Assembly (NCBI GenBank): GCA_963830725.1 | Contig: CAWHNO010000013.1 | Coordinates: 310,001 to 374,000 of the forward strand | DNA length: 64,000 nt | Direction of reading: 5' to 3' | From: DASSUW01 sp963830725 | GTDB lineage: Bacteria; Actinomycetota; Thermoleophilia; Solirubrobacterales; Solirubrobacteraceae | Shown here: piece after piece, positions 1 to 9,235 of the stretch | Numbering within the stretch: the stretch's first letter is position 1 | Layout of the letters: each line of letters opens with the position of its first letter | The notes under the pieces: model-generated | What the model saw: the letters and a program-made list of their open reading frames with translations, nothing else | Told to the model about the DNA's origin: nothing | Database searches by the model: none | Program-made: the position numbers and the translations under genes

Positions 1-1
1 G

Positions 2-712
2 AAGGCGCTGGCGGCGGCGAGACGGCTGCCGCTCGTGCCGGTCGATCATCTCGACGGCCACGTGGCCGCCAACTACCTGCAGCCCGACCCGTTCGAGCCG
101 CCGTTCGTGTGCCTGATCGCCTCGGGCGGCCACACGCTGCTGACCCAGGTCACCGACCACCGCGGCTACGAGCTGATCGGCCAGACGCTCGACGACGCGG
201 CCGGCGAGGCATTCGACAAGGGCGCCCGCCTCCTCGGGCTCGGCTACCCGGGTGGGCCTGCGCTCTCGAAGCTCGCCTCGACCGGTGACCCGGGCGCGTT
301 CGAGTTCCCCACGGGCGCGCGCGTCAAAGGCCTCGACTTCTCCTTCGCCGGCCTCAAGACCGCGCTGCTCTACAAGACGCGCGAGCTCGGCGAGCAGGAG
401 ACCGAGCGGTGCGCCGCCGACCTCGCGGCAAGCTACGAGCGCGCCATCGTCCAAGCGCTGATCGCGCGCGTCGAGCGGGCGCTCGACCGCGTTCCCGAGC
501 CGCGGCTGGCGATCGGCGGCGGCGTCGCCGCCAACCGGTTGCTGCGCGAGCGCGCGGCCGGCCTCGGCGTGCCCGTCCACGTCCCGCCGCGCGAGCTCTG
601 CACCGACAACGCGGCGATGATCGCCTCGGCCGCCCGCTACGCCGAACCGGTCACCTTTCCCGGCTACCTCGAGCTCGACGCCTACGCCACCGCCCACCAT
701 CACGCTCTATAG
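2..712 (+). CDS. tsaD: tRNA N6-threonylcarbamoyladenosine transferase TsaD, C-terminal part
   Basis: TsaD transfers the threonylcarbamoyl group to A37 of ANN-decoding tRNAs in the cytoplasm. The window begins inside the gene and the reading frame is open from base 2, so about a third of the usual ~340-residue protein is missing at the N-terminus. The metal-binding HxxxH motif is visible as HLDGH near the start, followed by SGGHT, the DDAAGEAFDKGARLLGL core, FSFAGLKTALL, the IGGGVAANRLLR nucleotide-binding loop and the DNAAMIA motif close to the end. These are the diagnostic blocks of the Kae1/TsaD ASKHA family. The 3' end overlaps the glutaredoxin-like gene, so the two are probably co-transcribed. 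No defect is seen in the part present. Confidence 0.97.
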   Translation, partial: KALAAARRLPLVPVDHLDGHVAANYLQPDPFEPPFVCLIASGGHTLLTQVTDHRGYELIGQTLDDAAGEAFDKGARLLGLGYPGGPALSKLASTGDPGAFEFPTGARVKGLDFSFAGLKTALLYKTRELGEQETERCAADLAASYERAIVQALIARVERALDRVPEPRLAIGGGVAANRLLRERAAGLGVPVHVPPRELCTDNAAMIASAARYAEPVTFPGYLELDAYATAHHHAL

Positions 713-935
713 CCGCCCCGGCTGCCACCTCTGCGACGACGCCCGCGAGGCGCTCGTGCGCGTGCGCGCGAAGGCAACGTTCTCGCTGCACGAGGTGGAC
801 ATCACGACCGACGACGAGCTGCACCGCCGCTACCTCGAGCGCATCCCGGTCGTCAAGCTCGGCGATGAGGAGCTGTTCGACTTCTTCGTCGACGAGGCGG
901 CACTGGAGGCCAGGCTCTATCGTCTGCCCCGATGA
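696..935 (+). CDS. glutaredoxin-like thiol-disulfide protein
   Basis: A short thioredoxin-fold protein of about 79 residues. It reads TITLYSRPGCHLCDDAREAL at the start, so the CxxC active site is CHLC. It then shows HEVDITTDDEL, the cis-proline segment RIPVVKLGDEELFDFF, and a short C-terminal helix. This is the glutaredoxin-like (DUF836-type) family, presumably a cytoplasmic disulfide reductase. The frame is open from base 621, yet no ATG, GTG or TTG lies upstream of the CxxC. The first usable codon would be the ATC at 699, or an upstream base error hides the true start. The gene overlaps the tsaD tail and its TGA overlaps the rex ATG (ATGA). Start uncertain, identity good. Confidence 0.8.
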   Translation, partial: TITLYSRPGCHLCDDAREALVRVRAKATFSLHEVDITTDDELHRRYLERIPVVKLGDEELFDFFVDEAALEARLYRLPR

Positions 936-1618
936 GCTTCGGCGACGTCGCGACTCGCGGGGAAGGGCAGGCACAGGGTGACGCAGGACTCGCGCCGCTG
1001 TCCGACCGTCTCTCGCTCGGCGTCGCGGCCCGCCTCTCGCGCTACCTGCAGGTGCTCACCCAGGCGCGCAAGATGGGCAAGGAGACGATCTCGTCGCAGG
1101 AGCTCTCCGAGTACACGCACGTGAACTCGACGCAGATCCGGCGCGACCTGTCGGGCTTCGGCAAGTTCGGCAAGCGCGGCGTCGGCTACAACGTCGACTC
1201 GCTCGTCTCCCAGATCCGCAAGATCCTGCGCACGAGCGGGCAGCACAACATCGCCCTGTTCGGCGCCGGCCATCTGGGCCGGGCGATCGCGTCGTCGGAC
1301 ATCTTCGCCGACCACGGGTTCCGCGTGGTGGCGATCTTCGACTTCGACCGCGGCAAGGTGGGCGAGGAGATCAACGGAGTCAAGGTCCGCCACACCGACG
1401 ACGTGAAGGCCGTCGTCGAGGAGGAGGACATCGTCGTCGGCGTGCTCGCGGTCCCGACCACCGCCGCCCAGGATCTCGCCGACAAGCTCGTCGACGCAGG
1501 TGTCAAGATCATCTTCAACTACTCCGAGGCCCTGCTCCAGGTGCCGCCGGAGGTCACCGTCCACACGTCGAGCCCGGCGGTGGACCTCCTCTACGCGCTC
1601 TACTTCTACCTGACTTGA
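932..1618 (+). CDS. rex: redox-sensing transcriptional repressor Rex
   Basis: Rex represses genes of anaerobic and fermentative metabolism and is released from DNA by NADH. The 228-residue product has an N-terminal winged helix (about residues 30-100, with RLSRYLQVL, the recognition region VNSTQIRRDLSGFGKFG and KRGVGYNV) and a Rossmann domain with the NADH-binding GAGHLGRAI, then FDFDRGKVG and the C-terminal swap helix containing SPAVDLLYALYFYL. The length is typical, with about 20 extra residues before the winged helix. The start ATG overlaps the stop of the glutaredoxin-like gene. The TGA overlaps the TTG start of the next gene, indicating tight translational coupling in one redox and thiol operon. 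Confidence 0.97.
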   Translation: MSFGDVATRGEGQAQGDAGLAPLSDRLSLGVAARLSRYLQVLTQARKMGKETISSQELSEYTHVNSTQIRRDLSGFGKFGKRGVGYNVDSLVSQIRKILRTSGQHNIALFGAGHLGRAIASSDIFADHGFRVVAIFDFDRGKVGEEINGVKVRHTDDVKAVVEEEDIVVGVLAVPTTAAQDLADKLVDAGVKIIFNYSEALLQVPPEVTVHTSSPAVDLLYALYFYLT

Positions 1619-2737
1619 TCAACCTCGCCACTGCGCGCGAGACCTTCGAGGCCTCCCAGGACCTCACGGTCGGGATCGAGGAGGAATACGCGCTCGTCCA
1701 TCCCGAGACGCTGGAGCTGATCCCGAAGTTCGAGGAGCTCCGCGACGCCGGGGCCGTCGATCCGGTGCTCGCCGACGCGATCAGCGGCGAGCTGATCTCG
1801 TCGGAGATCGAGATCCGGTCCGGCCGCGGCGAGGACATCGCCGACGCTCGCGCCAAGCAGCAGGAGGCGCGGCGGCGCCTGTTCGCGCTGGCCGAGAGCC
1901 ACGGCGTGCGGCTCGGCACGACGGGCACGCATCCGCTGTCGGACTACCGCGAGCAGCACATCATCGACACGCCGCACTACCACCGCGTCGAGGACGGGCT
2001 CAAGTACGTCGCCTGGCGCAACAACACGTTCGCGCTCCAGGTCCACGTCGGCGTCCAGGGCGGCGACCGCGCGGTGCGCGTCTGCGATCGCCTGCGCCCC
2101 GTGCTGCCGCTGCTGCTGGCGATCTCGGCCAACTCGCCGTACGTGGACAGGATCGACTCCGGCCTGCACTCGGCCCGCACTCAGACCTTCACGAAGTCGT
2201 TCCCGCGCTGTGGCGTCCCGGACGTGTTCGGCGGCTGGCAGGCATGGGCCGAGTACGTCGACCTGCTGGTGCGCACCGGCTCGATCGTCGAGTTCACGCA
2301 GCTCTGGTGGTCGGTGCGCCCGCACCACTCGTTCGGCACCGTCGAGGTGCGGATCTGCGACGCCCAGACGACCGCGCACGGAGGCCGACGCGCTCGCCGA
2401 GCTGATGGTGGCCTGCGTCGCGCAGGCGCTGCGCGAGATCGACGCCGGCGAGACGCCGCCCGACCTGCCTGGCCGGCTGATCGAGGAGAACATGTGGCGC
2501 GCGATCCGCTACGGGCAGGACGGCCGGCTCCTGGATCTCGAAGCCCCGACGGTCGACGAGTTCCCCGCCGCCGAGGCGCTGGACCGGCTCAAGGCATGGA
2601 CCGGCACCGACATCTCGCTGCCCGAGCTCAACGGCGCGCAGCGCCAGCGGCGGATGATCGACGCCGGCGCAAGCCCGTTCGAGGTGTACGCGAAGTGCAT
2701 CGAGGAGACCAGGACAACGTATGAGACAGCCGTCTGA
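1615..2737 (+). CDS. glutamate-cysteine ligase family 2 (YbdK-type carboxylate-amine ligase), one frameshift
   Basis: A GCS2-family ATP-dependent carboxylate-amine ligase that joins glutamate to an amine such as cysteine. It starts at the TTG that overlaps the rex stop. The N-terminal block is LTVGIEEEYALVHPETLEL. The catalytic core follows, with GTHPLSDY, HVHVGV-like and NSPYVDRIDSGLHSAR. The frame then breaks: it is correct up to EVRICDAQTTA near 2376 and resumes one base later as TEADALAELMVACVAQALRE to the end. Removing one base around 2377 restores about 373 residues, the normal family length. I read the break as a sequencing error. It might belong to low-molecular-weight thiol synthesis, but the exact substrate cannot be told. 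Confidence 0.85.
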
Positions 2738-3095
2738 AGAGGAGATCCGGGCCCTCGAGGCCGAGATGGAGAAGCTGACCGTCGACGATGTCCTGCTTCA
2801 GACCATCGTCACGCTGATCAACCTCGGCGCCCGCAAGGCCGGGCTCGCCGAGGGCAAGGAGGCGGACCTGCCGCAGGTCAAGCAGGCGATCGACGCCGCG
2901 CGCGCCCTGCTGCCGGTCGTCGAGCCGCGCCACGGCGAGGCGCTGGGGCCGGTCAAGGACGCGCTCTCGCGGCTGCAGATGGCCTACGTGCAGCAGACGG
3001 GCGGAACGCCCCCGCCTGAGCCTGAGGAGAAGCCCGACGAGGGCGGCCCGGGCCCCGCGCAGGAGTCTGGCCGTCTCTGGGTGCCGGGGCAGTAA
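2721..3095 (+). CDS. DUF1844-like small protein
   Basis: A 124-residue soluble protein of unknown function. Residues 1-25 form a charged helix. Then VDDVLLQTIVTLINLGARK, DLPQVKQAIDAARALLPVV and ALSRLQMAYVQ resemble the DUF1844 pattern of a hydrophobic helix, an Asp-Leu-x-Gln-Ala-x-x-Ala-Ile-Asp segment and a Leu-x-x-Leu-x-x-x-Tyr end. The tail (from about residue 97) is low-complexity, rich in Pro, Glu and Gly. It overlaps the end of the ligase gene by 17 bases. Its stop codon lies inside the first copy of a 44-base tandem repeat. Confidence 0.7.
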   Translation: MRQPSEEEIRALEAEMEKLTVDDVLLQTIVTLINLGARKAGLAEGKEADLPQVKQAIDAARALLPVVEPRHGEALGPVKDALSRLQMAYVQQTGGTPPPEPEEKPDEGGPGPAQESGRLWVPGQ

Positions 3096-3221
3096 TCGTG
3101 TGGCTTACTCGCACTCGCAAGCTCGCGCGAGCGGTAATCGTGTGCGGCTTACTCGCACTCGCAAGCTCGCGCGAGCGGTAATCGTGTGCGGCTTACTCGC
3201 ACTCGCAAGCTCGCGCGAGCG
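3092..3221. repeat. three tandem copies of a 42-44 bp repeat
   Basis: Copies at 3092-3133 (42 bp, lacking two bases), 3134-3177 and 3178-3221 (44 bp each) are otherwise identical. Each starts GTAATCGTGTG and ends with the self-complementary GCTCGCGCGAGC, so each copy can fold as a hairpin. The TAA stop of the upstream gene is part of the first copy. A related sequence (CGCTCGCGCGAGTTTGCGAG) follows the pyrophosphatase gene near 5371. There are no unique spacers, so this is not a CRISPR array. It may act as a transcription terminator or be a strand-slippage product. Confidence 0.9.
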
Positions 3222-3313
3222 CCTTAGATAGATAGACTGCGCCCCGCTTCAGCGGCGGCCCGGCCGGGCTGCCGCTTCGCTTTGCGTGCTTCCTTGATTC
3301 CAGAGGGGTTCCC

Positions 3314-5360
3314 TTGACCGATTTTCTGTCCGACTACGGGGTCGTCGTCGCGCTGATCTGCGCGGGGCTGGCGATCGCGTACGGGCTGCTGACGACAAGG
3401 TCGCTGCTGGCGCTCTCGCCCGGCAACGAGACCATGCAGGGCCTGTCGGCCGCCATCCAGGAGGGCGCCACGGCGTACCTCCGCCGCCAGTACGTGACGA
3501 TCGGCATCGTCGGCGTCGTCCTCTTCATCGTGCTCTTCTTCGTCCAGGACTGGTCGGTGGCGATCGGCTTCGCCATCGGCGGCCTGGCCTCGGCCTCGGC
3601 CGGCTTCATCGGCATGAACGTCTCCGTGCGCTCGAATGCACGCGTGGCGGAGGCGGCGCGCGGCGGCATCGGGCCGGCACTCGACGTCGCCTTCCGCGGC
3701 GGCGCCGTGACCGGCATGCTGGTGGTCGGCCTGGCGCTGATCGGCGTGGCCGGCTACTACGGCATCCTCGTGCTCGGCGGCAAGGAGGAGAAGGAGGCCG
3801 TCGACGCGCTGATCGGCCTCGGCTTCGGCGGCTCGCTGATCTCCGTCTTCGCCCGCCTCGGCGGCGGCATCTTCACCAAGGGCGCCGACGTCGGCGCCGA
3901 CATCGTCGGCAAGATCGAGGCCGGCATCCCGGAGGACGACCCGCGCAACCCGGCCGTGATCGCCGACAACGTGGGCGACAACGTCGGCGACTGCGCCGGC
4001 ATGGCGGCGGACCTGTTCGAGACCTACGCGGTCACCGCCGTGGCGGTCATGCTGCTCGGCGTCCTGACCTTCGACAACGAGGCGGTCGTGATCTACCCGC
4101 TGGTGCTCGGCGGCGTCTCGATCATCGCGTCGATCATCGGCACCTTCGCGGTCAAGTCGCGCACCGGCAACGTCGAGCGTGCGCTCTACCAGGGCATGAT
4201 CGTGGCCGGCGCGATCGCCGCGCTGCTGTTCATCCCGGTGACGCTGTGGATGATGGACGACCTGTCGCGCATCGCCGGCGGCGAAGGTCCGGGCGTGTGG
4301 GACATCTACCTCTGCGCGCTGATCGGCCTCGGCGTCACCGCGGCGCTGTTCGTCATCACCGACTACTACACCTCGACGCGCTTCTCGCCGGTCAAGAGCA
4401 CCGCCCGCGCGTCCGAGACCGGCCACGCGACGAACATCATCCAGGGCCTCGCCCAGGGCCTGCAGGCCACGGCGCTGCCGGCGCTCGTGATCGTGCTCGG
4501 CATCTTCGGCTCCTACGAGCTGGCCGGCGTCTACGGCATCGGCGTCGCCGTGATGGCCCAGCTCTCGCTGACGGGCCTGATCGTGGCGCTCGACGCCTTC
4601 GGCCCGATCACCGACAACGCGGGCGGCATCGCCGAGATGGCGGACATGCCGGAGGACGTCCGCAACGTCACCGACCCGCTCGACGCCGTCGGCAACACGA
4701 CCAAGGCGGTCACCAAGGGCTACGCGATCGGCTCCGCCGCGCTTGCGGCGCTGGTGCTGTTCGCGGCCTTCAAGATCGAGCTCGAGGAGGAGGCCGGCGC
4801 GGTCGTCACCTTCGGCATCGACAACCCGGACGTGCTGATCGGCCTGATCGTCGGCGGCATGATGGTCTACCTGTTCGCGGCGCTCTCGATGGAGGCCGTC
4901 GGCCGCGCCGGCCAGGCGGTGGTCGAGGAGGTGCGGCGCCAGTTCCGCGAGAAGCCGGGGATCATGGACGGCACCGAGCAGCCCGAGTACGGCGCAGTGC
5001 GTGGACATCGTCACGCGCGCCGCGCAGCGCGAGATGATCATCCCGTCGCTGATCCCGATCGTCGTCACGGTGATCGTGGGCGTGCTGTCCGCGCAGGCGC
5101 TCGGCGGCCTGTTGATCGGCGTGATCGTGGTCGGCCTGTTCATGGCCATCTTCATGACCGCCGGCGGCGGCGCCTGGGACAACGCGAAGAAGCTGATCGA
5201 GGACGGCGCTCACGGGGGCAAGGGCTCGGAGGCCCATGCCGCGTCGGTCACCGGCGACACGGTCGGCGATCCGTTCAAGGACACCGCCGGTCCGGCCATC
5301 AACCCGATGATCAAGGTGGCGAACATCGTCGCCCTGCTGATCATCCCGCTGATCGCGTAG
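3314..5360 (+). CDS. hppA: membrane-bound proton-translocating pyrophosphatase, one frameshift
   Basis: This integral membrane pump couples pyrophosphate hydrolysis to H+ export. It starts at TTG 3314 behind GAGGGG. Many hydrophobic helices are visible. The substrate site is DVGADIVGKIEAGIPEDDPR followed by NVGDNVGDCAGMAADLFE, and the C-terminal half has TDNAGGIAEMA and GGAWDNAKK. The K+-dependence position reads GNTTKAVTKGYAIGSAAL. A lysine there, instead of alanine, is the mark of the K+-independent proton-pumping subfamily. The frame breaks around 4994-4997, between PEYG and CVDIVTRAAQREM. Deleting one base restores about 681 residues, the normal length. An energy-conserving housekeeping gene in this lineage. 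Confidence 0.95.
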
Positions 5361-5421
5361 CGGTCCACGGCGCTCGCGCGAGTTTGCGAGCCGGGGTCGC
5401 GCCCCTGACGCGCGAGCGCCA

Positions 5422-5445
5422 GGGCGGTGGGATCTGCCGCCCACC
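5422..5445. terminator. possible hairpin terminator after hppA
   Basis: GGTGGG (5426-5431) pairs with CCCACC (5440-5445). The wider GGGCGG/CCGCCC (5422-5427/5437-5442) is an alternative stem. It lies 62 bp past the hppA stop and just before the next gene, with no U-tract, so a termination role is only plausible. The rest of 5361-5477 holds a Gly/Arg-rich non-coding stretch and a copy of the CGCTCGCGCGAG palindrome. Confidence 0.3.
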
Positions 5446-5477
5446 GGGGCCCGCGCGCGTGTTAGGTTCCGAAGTGG

Positions 5478-7898
5478 GTGTCAGCGAGCGAGGCCAGCGC
5501 GCTGTTCGATGTCGTCGGTGAAGGCGCGCCGGTCGGCCTCGCCCTCGTCGACACCGAGCTCCGCTTCGTGCGCATCAACGCGGCGCTGTGCGCCATCAAC
5601 GGGCGGCCGCGCGAGGAGCACCTCGGTCACCGCCTCGACGAGGTGCTCCCGGAGATGGCGAGCGTGCTCGTGCCGATCTACCAGCACGTGCTCGACAGCG
5701 GCGAGGCCGTCCTCGAGCGGGAGCTGACCGCCGAGCAGCCGGGGACCGGACGGGTGCGGCACGTACTCGCGAGCTGGTTCCCGGTGCGAGTCGAGGACGA
5801 AATGGCGGGCGTCGGCGCCGTGGTGATCGACGTCACCGACCTCAAGGCCGCCGAGATGCGGCTCGAGGGCGTCCTTCAACAGCTGCCGGTGGGCGTCGTG
5901 ATCGCCGATGCCACCGGGCAGGTGCTGCTCACCAACGGACAACTCGGTCAGCTGGGCATGCGCATCGCACCCAGCGGGACTCGCCTCGAGCACGCCGAAT
6001 TCGACGCCTGGCACGCCGACGGCACGCCCTACACGCGCGAGCAGTGGCCGCTCGCCCGTTCGCTCATGTTCGGCGAGGTGGTGCGCGGCGAGGAGATGGA
6101 GTTCGCCGACGCGAAGGGCAGGCGGCGCGTGCTCGAGGCCAACTCGGCGCCGATCCGCGACGGGGGCGGCACGATCGTGGCCGCCGTGGCCGTCGTGCAG
6201 GACGTGACCGCGCGGCGGCACGCGACGCAGCGGCAGGACCTGCTGGTGCGCGCCGGCGAGGTGCTCGACTCGGCGCTCGGCGTCGACGAGCGGCTCGACC
6301 GCTTCGCGCGGCTGCTGGTCCCCGAGCTGGCCGACTACGTGAAGATCGAGCTGCTCGAGGGCAAGGGCGGCCGCCGGCCGGTCGCGATCGCCCACCAGGA
6401 CCCCGAGCGCGAGGCGATCATGCGCGCGTGGCGCGAGCGCGGCACGCTGGCGGCGTCCGAGCGTGTCGGCATGGGGACCACGATCGCCACCGGCGAGGCC
6501 AAGCTGACGCCGGACATCGTGCCCGAGGCCGTCGTGCGCTCGGCGCGCGAGACCACGGGCGAGGAGGGCGCCGAGCTGATGCGCGCGATCGGGCCGCGCT
6601 CGCAGATCGTCGTCCCGCTGCGGGCGCGCGGCCGCGTTCTCGGCGCGCTGTCGCTGACCATGGCCGAGTCCGCGCGCCACTACGACGAGGCCGACCTCGA
6701 CCTTGCGCGCGATCTCGGGCTGCGTGCCGGCCTCGCCGTCGACAACGCGCGCCTGTACGAGGAGGCCCAGGCGTCCGCGATCGCCGAGCAGCGGCGGGCC
6801 GCCCAGCTCGACGCGCTCGCCGCCGCTTCGCTCGCGATCCACCGCGCGCGCCGGCTGGAGCGGCGCGTCGAGCTGATCGCCGCGCGCGCGCGCGAGCTGA
6901 TCGGCACCCGGTTCGCCGAGGCGACGGTCCGCCCCGGGCAGGCGGACGAGCTCACCGCCCGGTCGCAGGCCCCCGACGGGTACGACGACGGCGACGACCG
7001 CCGGTCGGCGATGCTCGTGGCCCGCGACGGCAGCGAGCTCGGCCGGATCGAGGTGATGGGCAAGCTCGACGGCCCGTTCACGGCGAGCGACGACCTCGTG
7101 CTCGAGGACCTCGCCCGGATGGCCTCGCTGGCGATCGAGAACGCTCGCCTCGAGGAGCGCGAGCGCCACATCGCGCGGACGCTGCAGGACAGTCTGCTGC
7201 CGCGCACGCTGCCGCAGATCGAGGGCCTGGAAGTGGGCGCGCGCTACCTGGCCGGCGGCGAGGGCACGGTGGTCGGTGGCGACCTCTACGACCTGTTCCC
7301 GGTCGACGACGCGTGGGCGCTCGTGGTCGGCGACGTGTGCGGCAAGGGCGCCGAGGCGGCCGCCCTGACGGCCATGGTCCGCTACACGCTGCGGGCCGAG
7401 TCCGTCCACCACGCCAGCCCGTGCGAGGTGCTGCAGCTGCTCAACGCCGCGATCCTCCGCCAGCTCGGCGACGGGCGCTTCTGCACCGTCCTGCACGGGC
7501 GCGTGACGGTCGGCGCCGGCGAGGCGCGGCTCGTGCTGGCCAGCGCCGGCCACCCGCCGCCGCTCGTGCTGCGCGCGGGCGGCGAGGTCGAGAGCGTGCC
7601 GGCGTCGGGACCGCTGCTCGGCGTCCTGCCCGCCGTCGTGCACCCGGACGTGATCGTCACGCTCGGCGCGGGCGACGCGCTGGTCTGCTTCACCGACGGG
7701 GTGACGGAGGGCCGCGGGCCGCCCGGCATGTTCGGCGACGATCGGCTGGCCGATGTGCTCGCCGGCTCGGCCGGGCTGAGCGCCGGGACGCTGGTCGACC
7801 GCATCGTCGAGACCGCGCTCGAGTTCCAGGGCGGCCGCAGTCAGGACGATCTGGCCGTGCTGGCGCTGCGGGTGCCCAGCGTGGAGCGGCGCACGTAG
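5478..7898 (+). CDS. PAS-PAS-GAF-SpoIIE protein phosphatase
   Basis: An 806-residue cytoplasmic signalling protein. Residues ~8-120 form a PAS domain (LALVDTELRFVRINAALCAI, RPREEHLGHRLDEVLPE). A second PAS domain (~130-250) starts LPVGVVIADATGQVLLTNGQ. GAF-like domains cover ~265-430 and ~440-560 (VPLRARGRVLGALSLTMAE). The C-terminal PPM/SpoIIE phosphatase (~590-800) shows GGDLYDLFP, VGDVCGKGAEAAALTAMVR, ASAGHPPPL and FTDGVTEGR, which supply the acidic metal ligands. Such proteins dephosphorylate STAS-domain antagonists in partner-switching control of sigma factors. STAS (34.6 kb), SpoIIE (42.3 kb) and RsbW-like (55.6 kb) genes occur elsewhere in the window. GTG start chosen because it precedes the PAS fold directly. 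Confidence 0.92.
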   Translation: MSASEASALFDVVGEGAPVGLALVDTELRFVRINAALCAINGRPREEHLGHRLDEVLPEMASVLVPIYQHVLDSGEAVLERELTAEQPGTGRVRHVLASWFPVRVEDEMAGVGAVVIDVTDLKAAEMRLEGVLQQLPVGVVIADATGQVLLTNGQLGQLGMRIAPSGTRLEHAEFDAWHADGTPYTREQWPLARSLMFGEVVRGEEMEFADAKGRRRVLEANSAPIRDGGGTIVAAVAVVQDVTARRHATQRQDLLVRAGEVLDSALGVDERLDRFARLLVPELADYVKIELLEGKGGRRPVAIAHQDPEREAIMRAWRERGTLAASERVGMGTTIATGEAKLTPDIVPEAVVRSARETTGEEGAELMRAIGPRSQIVVPLRARGRVLGALSLTMAESARHYDEADLDLARDLGLRAGLAVDNARLYEEAQASAIAEQRRAAQLDALAAASLAIHRARRLERRVELIAARARELIGTRFAEATVRPGQADELTARSQAPDGYDDGDDRRSAMLVARDGSELGRIEVMGKLDGPFTASDDLVLEDLARMASLAIENARLEERERHIARTLQDSLLPRTLPQIEGLEVGARYLAGGEGTVVGGDLYDLFPVDDAWALVVGDVCGKGAEAAALTAMVRYTLRAESVHHASPCEVLQLLNAAILRQLGDGRFCTVLHGRVTVGAGEARLVLASAGHPPPLVLRAGGEVESVPASGPLLGVLPAVVHPDVIVTLGAGDALVCFTDGVTEGRGPPGMFGDDRLADVLAGSAGLSAGTLVDRIVETALEFQGGRSQDDLAVLALRVPSVERRT

Positions 7899-9043
7899 GT
7901 GAGTGCCGCGCCGGTGGCGGCGATCGCGGCGGCGGCAAAGGCCGCGGACTCATAGCCGGGCCCGTCGACGATCGCGCCGCCGAGCGCGTTTCCCGCCGCG
8001 TTGCCGGCCACGATGCCCATGATCATCGCCGTGAACGCCTCGGTCACCGTGCCGGCCGGCGCCACCACGTCGAGCAGCGCGGAGCCGACGATGGTGGCGG
8101 GCGCCAGCAGGACGCCGACGACGAGCAGCGTGCCGGCGAGCACGAGGTTCGAGCCGGCAGGGGCGAGCAGCGCGCAGGCGGCGGCGAGGGCGGCGAGCAT
8201 GACAGCGAGCCGGATCGCGGGCCGGCCCGGCCACGACCGGGCGCCGTACACGAGGCCGCCGGCCAGGCTGCCGAGAGACAGCGCGGCCAGCAGCAGGGCG
8301 CCCTCCTCCGCCGACCCATCCGCCGCCGTGAACGCGGGGACCGCGACCTGCACGATGCCGATCGCCGTCCCGAGCGCGGCCATGGCCACGAACACGGTAC
8401 GCACCCCGGGCGCCACCAGCGGCCCGATCCATCCGGCGGCGTGTGCCTCTCCGCGCCAGCGCCGCGACGCGCGCGTCGCGGCGAACGCGAGCGCGGCGCC
8501 GGTGGCGATCGCGCCCGTCACGGCCGTCGCGGCGGCCGGAGAGGCGACGGTGGCGATGCCCGCCACCAGTGCGGGTGCGGCCACCACCGAGACCTCGAAG
8601 ACGATCGCCACCATCGCGTAGGCGGTCTGCCGCCGCGCCTCGTCCTCGACCAGCACGCTCCAGAGCGAGCGCATGGCGGCCGGGACCTGCGGCAGGGAGG
8701 CCCCGCCCGCCACCGCGCACAGGGCGAGCACCGCGGACGGGGCGCGCCGCTCGGCCGCGATCACCAGCGCCGTGATCGCGAGCGCGTGTACGGCGGCCAC
8801 CGAGCGCAGCACGCGCGGCTGCCCGAGGCGGTCCATCATCCGCCCCTGCGCGACCGCCCCGAGCGCGTTGGCGAGGCCGAAGGCGCCCGCCACCCAGCCC
8901 GCCTCCGCGAACGAGCCCGTCGCCTCGCGCGCCATCAGCAGGATCGCGACGATGTACATGCCGATCGGGAGCGACCCGAGGGCCGAGGCGATCAGCGGGG
9001 CGCGGGCGCCGGGCACGCGCAGCAGGGCTCGGTAACGGCGCAC
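7841..9043 (-). CDS. MFS transporter
   Basis: About 400 residues with some 11-12 hydrophobic helices, typical of the major facilitator superfamily. The N-terminal half has GSLPIGMYIVAILLMAREA and, in the loop between helices 2 and 3, GRMMDRLGQPRVL, which matches the MFS G-x-x-x-D-R-x-G motif. The start is placed at GTG 9043 (RRYRALLRVPGARAPLIAS follows) because the frame upstream encodes an unlikely polar stretch that overlaps a gene on the other strand. The 3' end overlaps the end of the SpoIIE gene by 58 bp tail to tail. The substrate cannot be inferred. Confidence 0.85.
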   Translation of the reverse strand: MRRYRALLRVPGARAPLIASALGSLPIGMYIVAILLMAREATGSFAEAGWVAGAFGLANALGAVAQGRMMDRLGQPRVLRSVAAVHALAITALVIAAERRAPSAVLALCAVAGGASLPQVPAAMRSLWSVLVEDEARRQTAYAMVAIVFEVSVVAAPALVAGIATVASPAAATAVTGAIATGAALAFAATRASRRWRGEAHAAGWIGPLVAPGVRTVFVAMAALGTAIGIVQVAVPAFTAADGSAEEGALLLAALSLGSLAGGLVYGARSWPGRPAIRLAVMLAALAAACALLAPAGSNLVLAGTLLVVGVLLAPATIVGSALLDVVAPAGTVTEAFTAMIMGIVAGNAAGNALGGAIVDGPGYESAAFAAAAIAATGAALTYVRRSTLGTRSASTARSS

Positions 9044-9070
9044 TCCGGCGAAATCTAGAATCGCGTCGGC

Positions 9071-9235
9071 ATGAGCGTGGCCACCCAGGTGCTGTCGGCA
9101 CTGATGATCCTGATCGGGCTCGCGATCGTCGTGCGCACTCTGGCCGAGGGCGGCGGGGTCGCGCTCGGGCTGCTCGTCGGCGCGCTGTTCGTCGCGGCCG
9201 GCGCCGGTCGGCTGTACCTGGAGCGGCGCGCGTGA
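9071..9235 (+). CDS. small membrane protein upstream of the permease
   Basis: A 54-residue product, ATG 9071 to TGA 9235. It contains two hydrophobic segments (VLSALMILIGLAIVV and ALGLLVGALFVAAGAG) joined by a short RTLAEGGG loop, and ends LYLERRA. The TGA overlaps the GTG start of the APC permease (GTGA), so it is probably translated in concert with it. It could be an accessory subunit. No family was recognised. Confidence 0.7.
   Translation: MSVATQVLSALMILIGLAIVVRTLAEGGGVALGLLVGALFVAAGAGRLYLERRA

Noticed and set aside
3092..3221. Short repeats suggesting CRISPR
   Set aside because: Direct tandem copies with no spacer between them.
3224..5182. 652-codon open frame on the minus strand opposite hppA
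   Set aside because: His/Asp/Arg-rich composition without hydrophobic core or motifs. It mirrors the hppA codons, a usual effect of very high GC, and hppA itself is unmistakable.
5588..9058. 1156-codon open frame on the plus strand across the SpoIIE and MFS genes
   Set aside because: Arg/Ala/Gly-only composition and overlap with two recognisable genes on both strands. An out-of-frame shadow.
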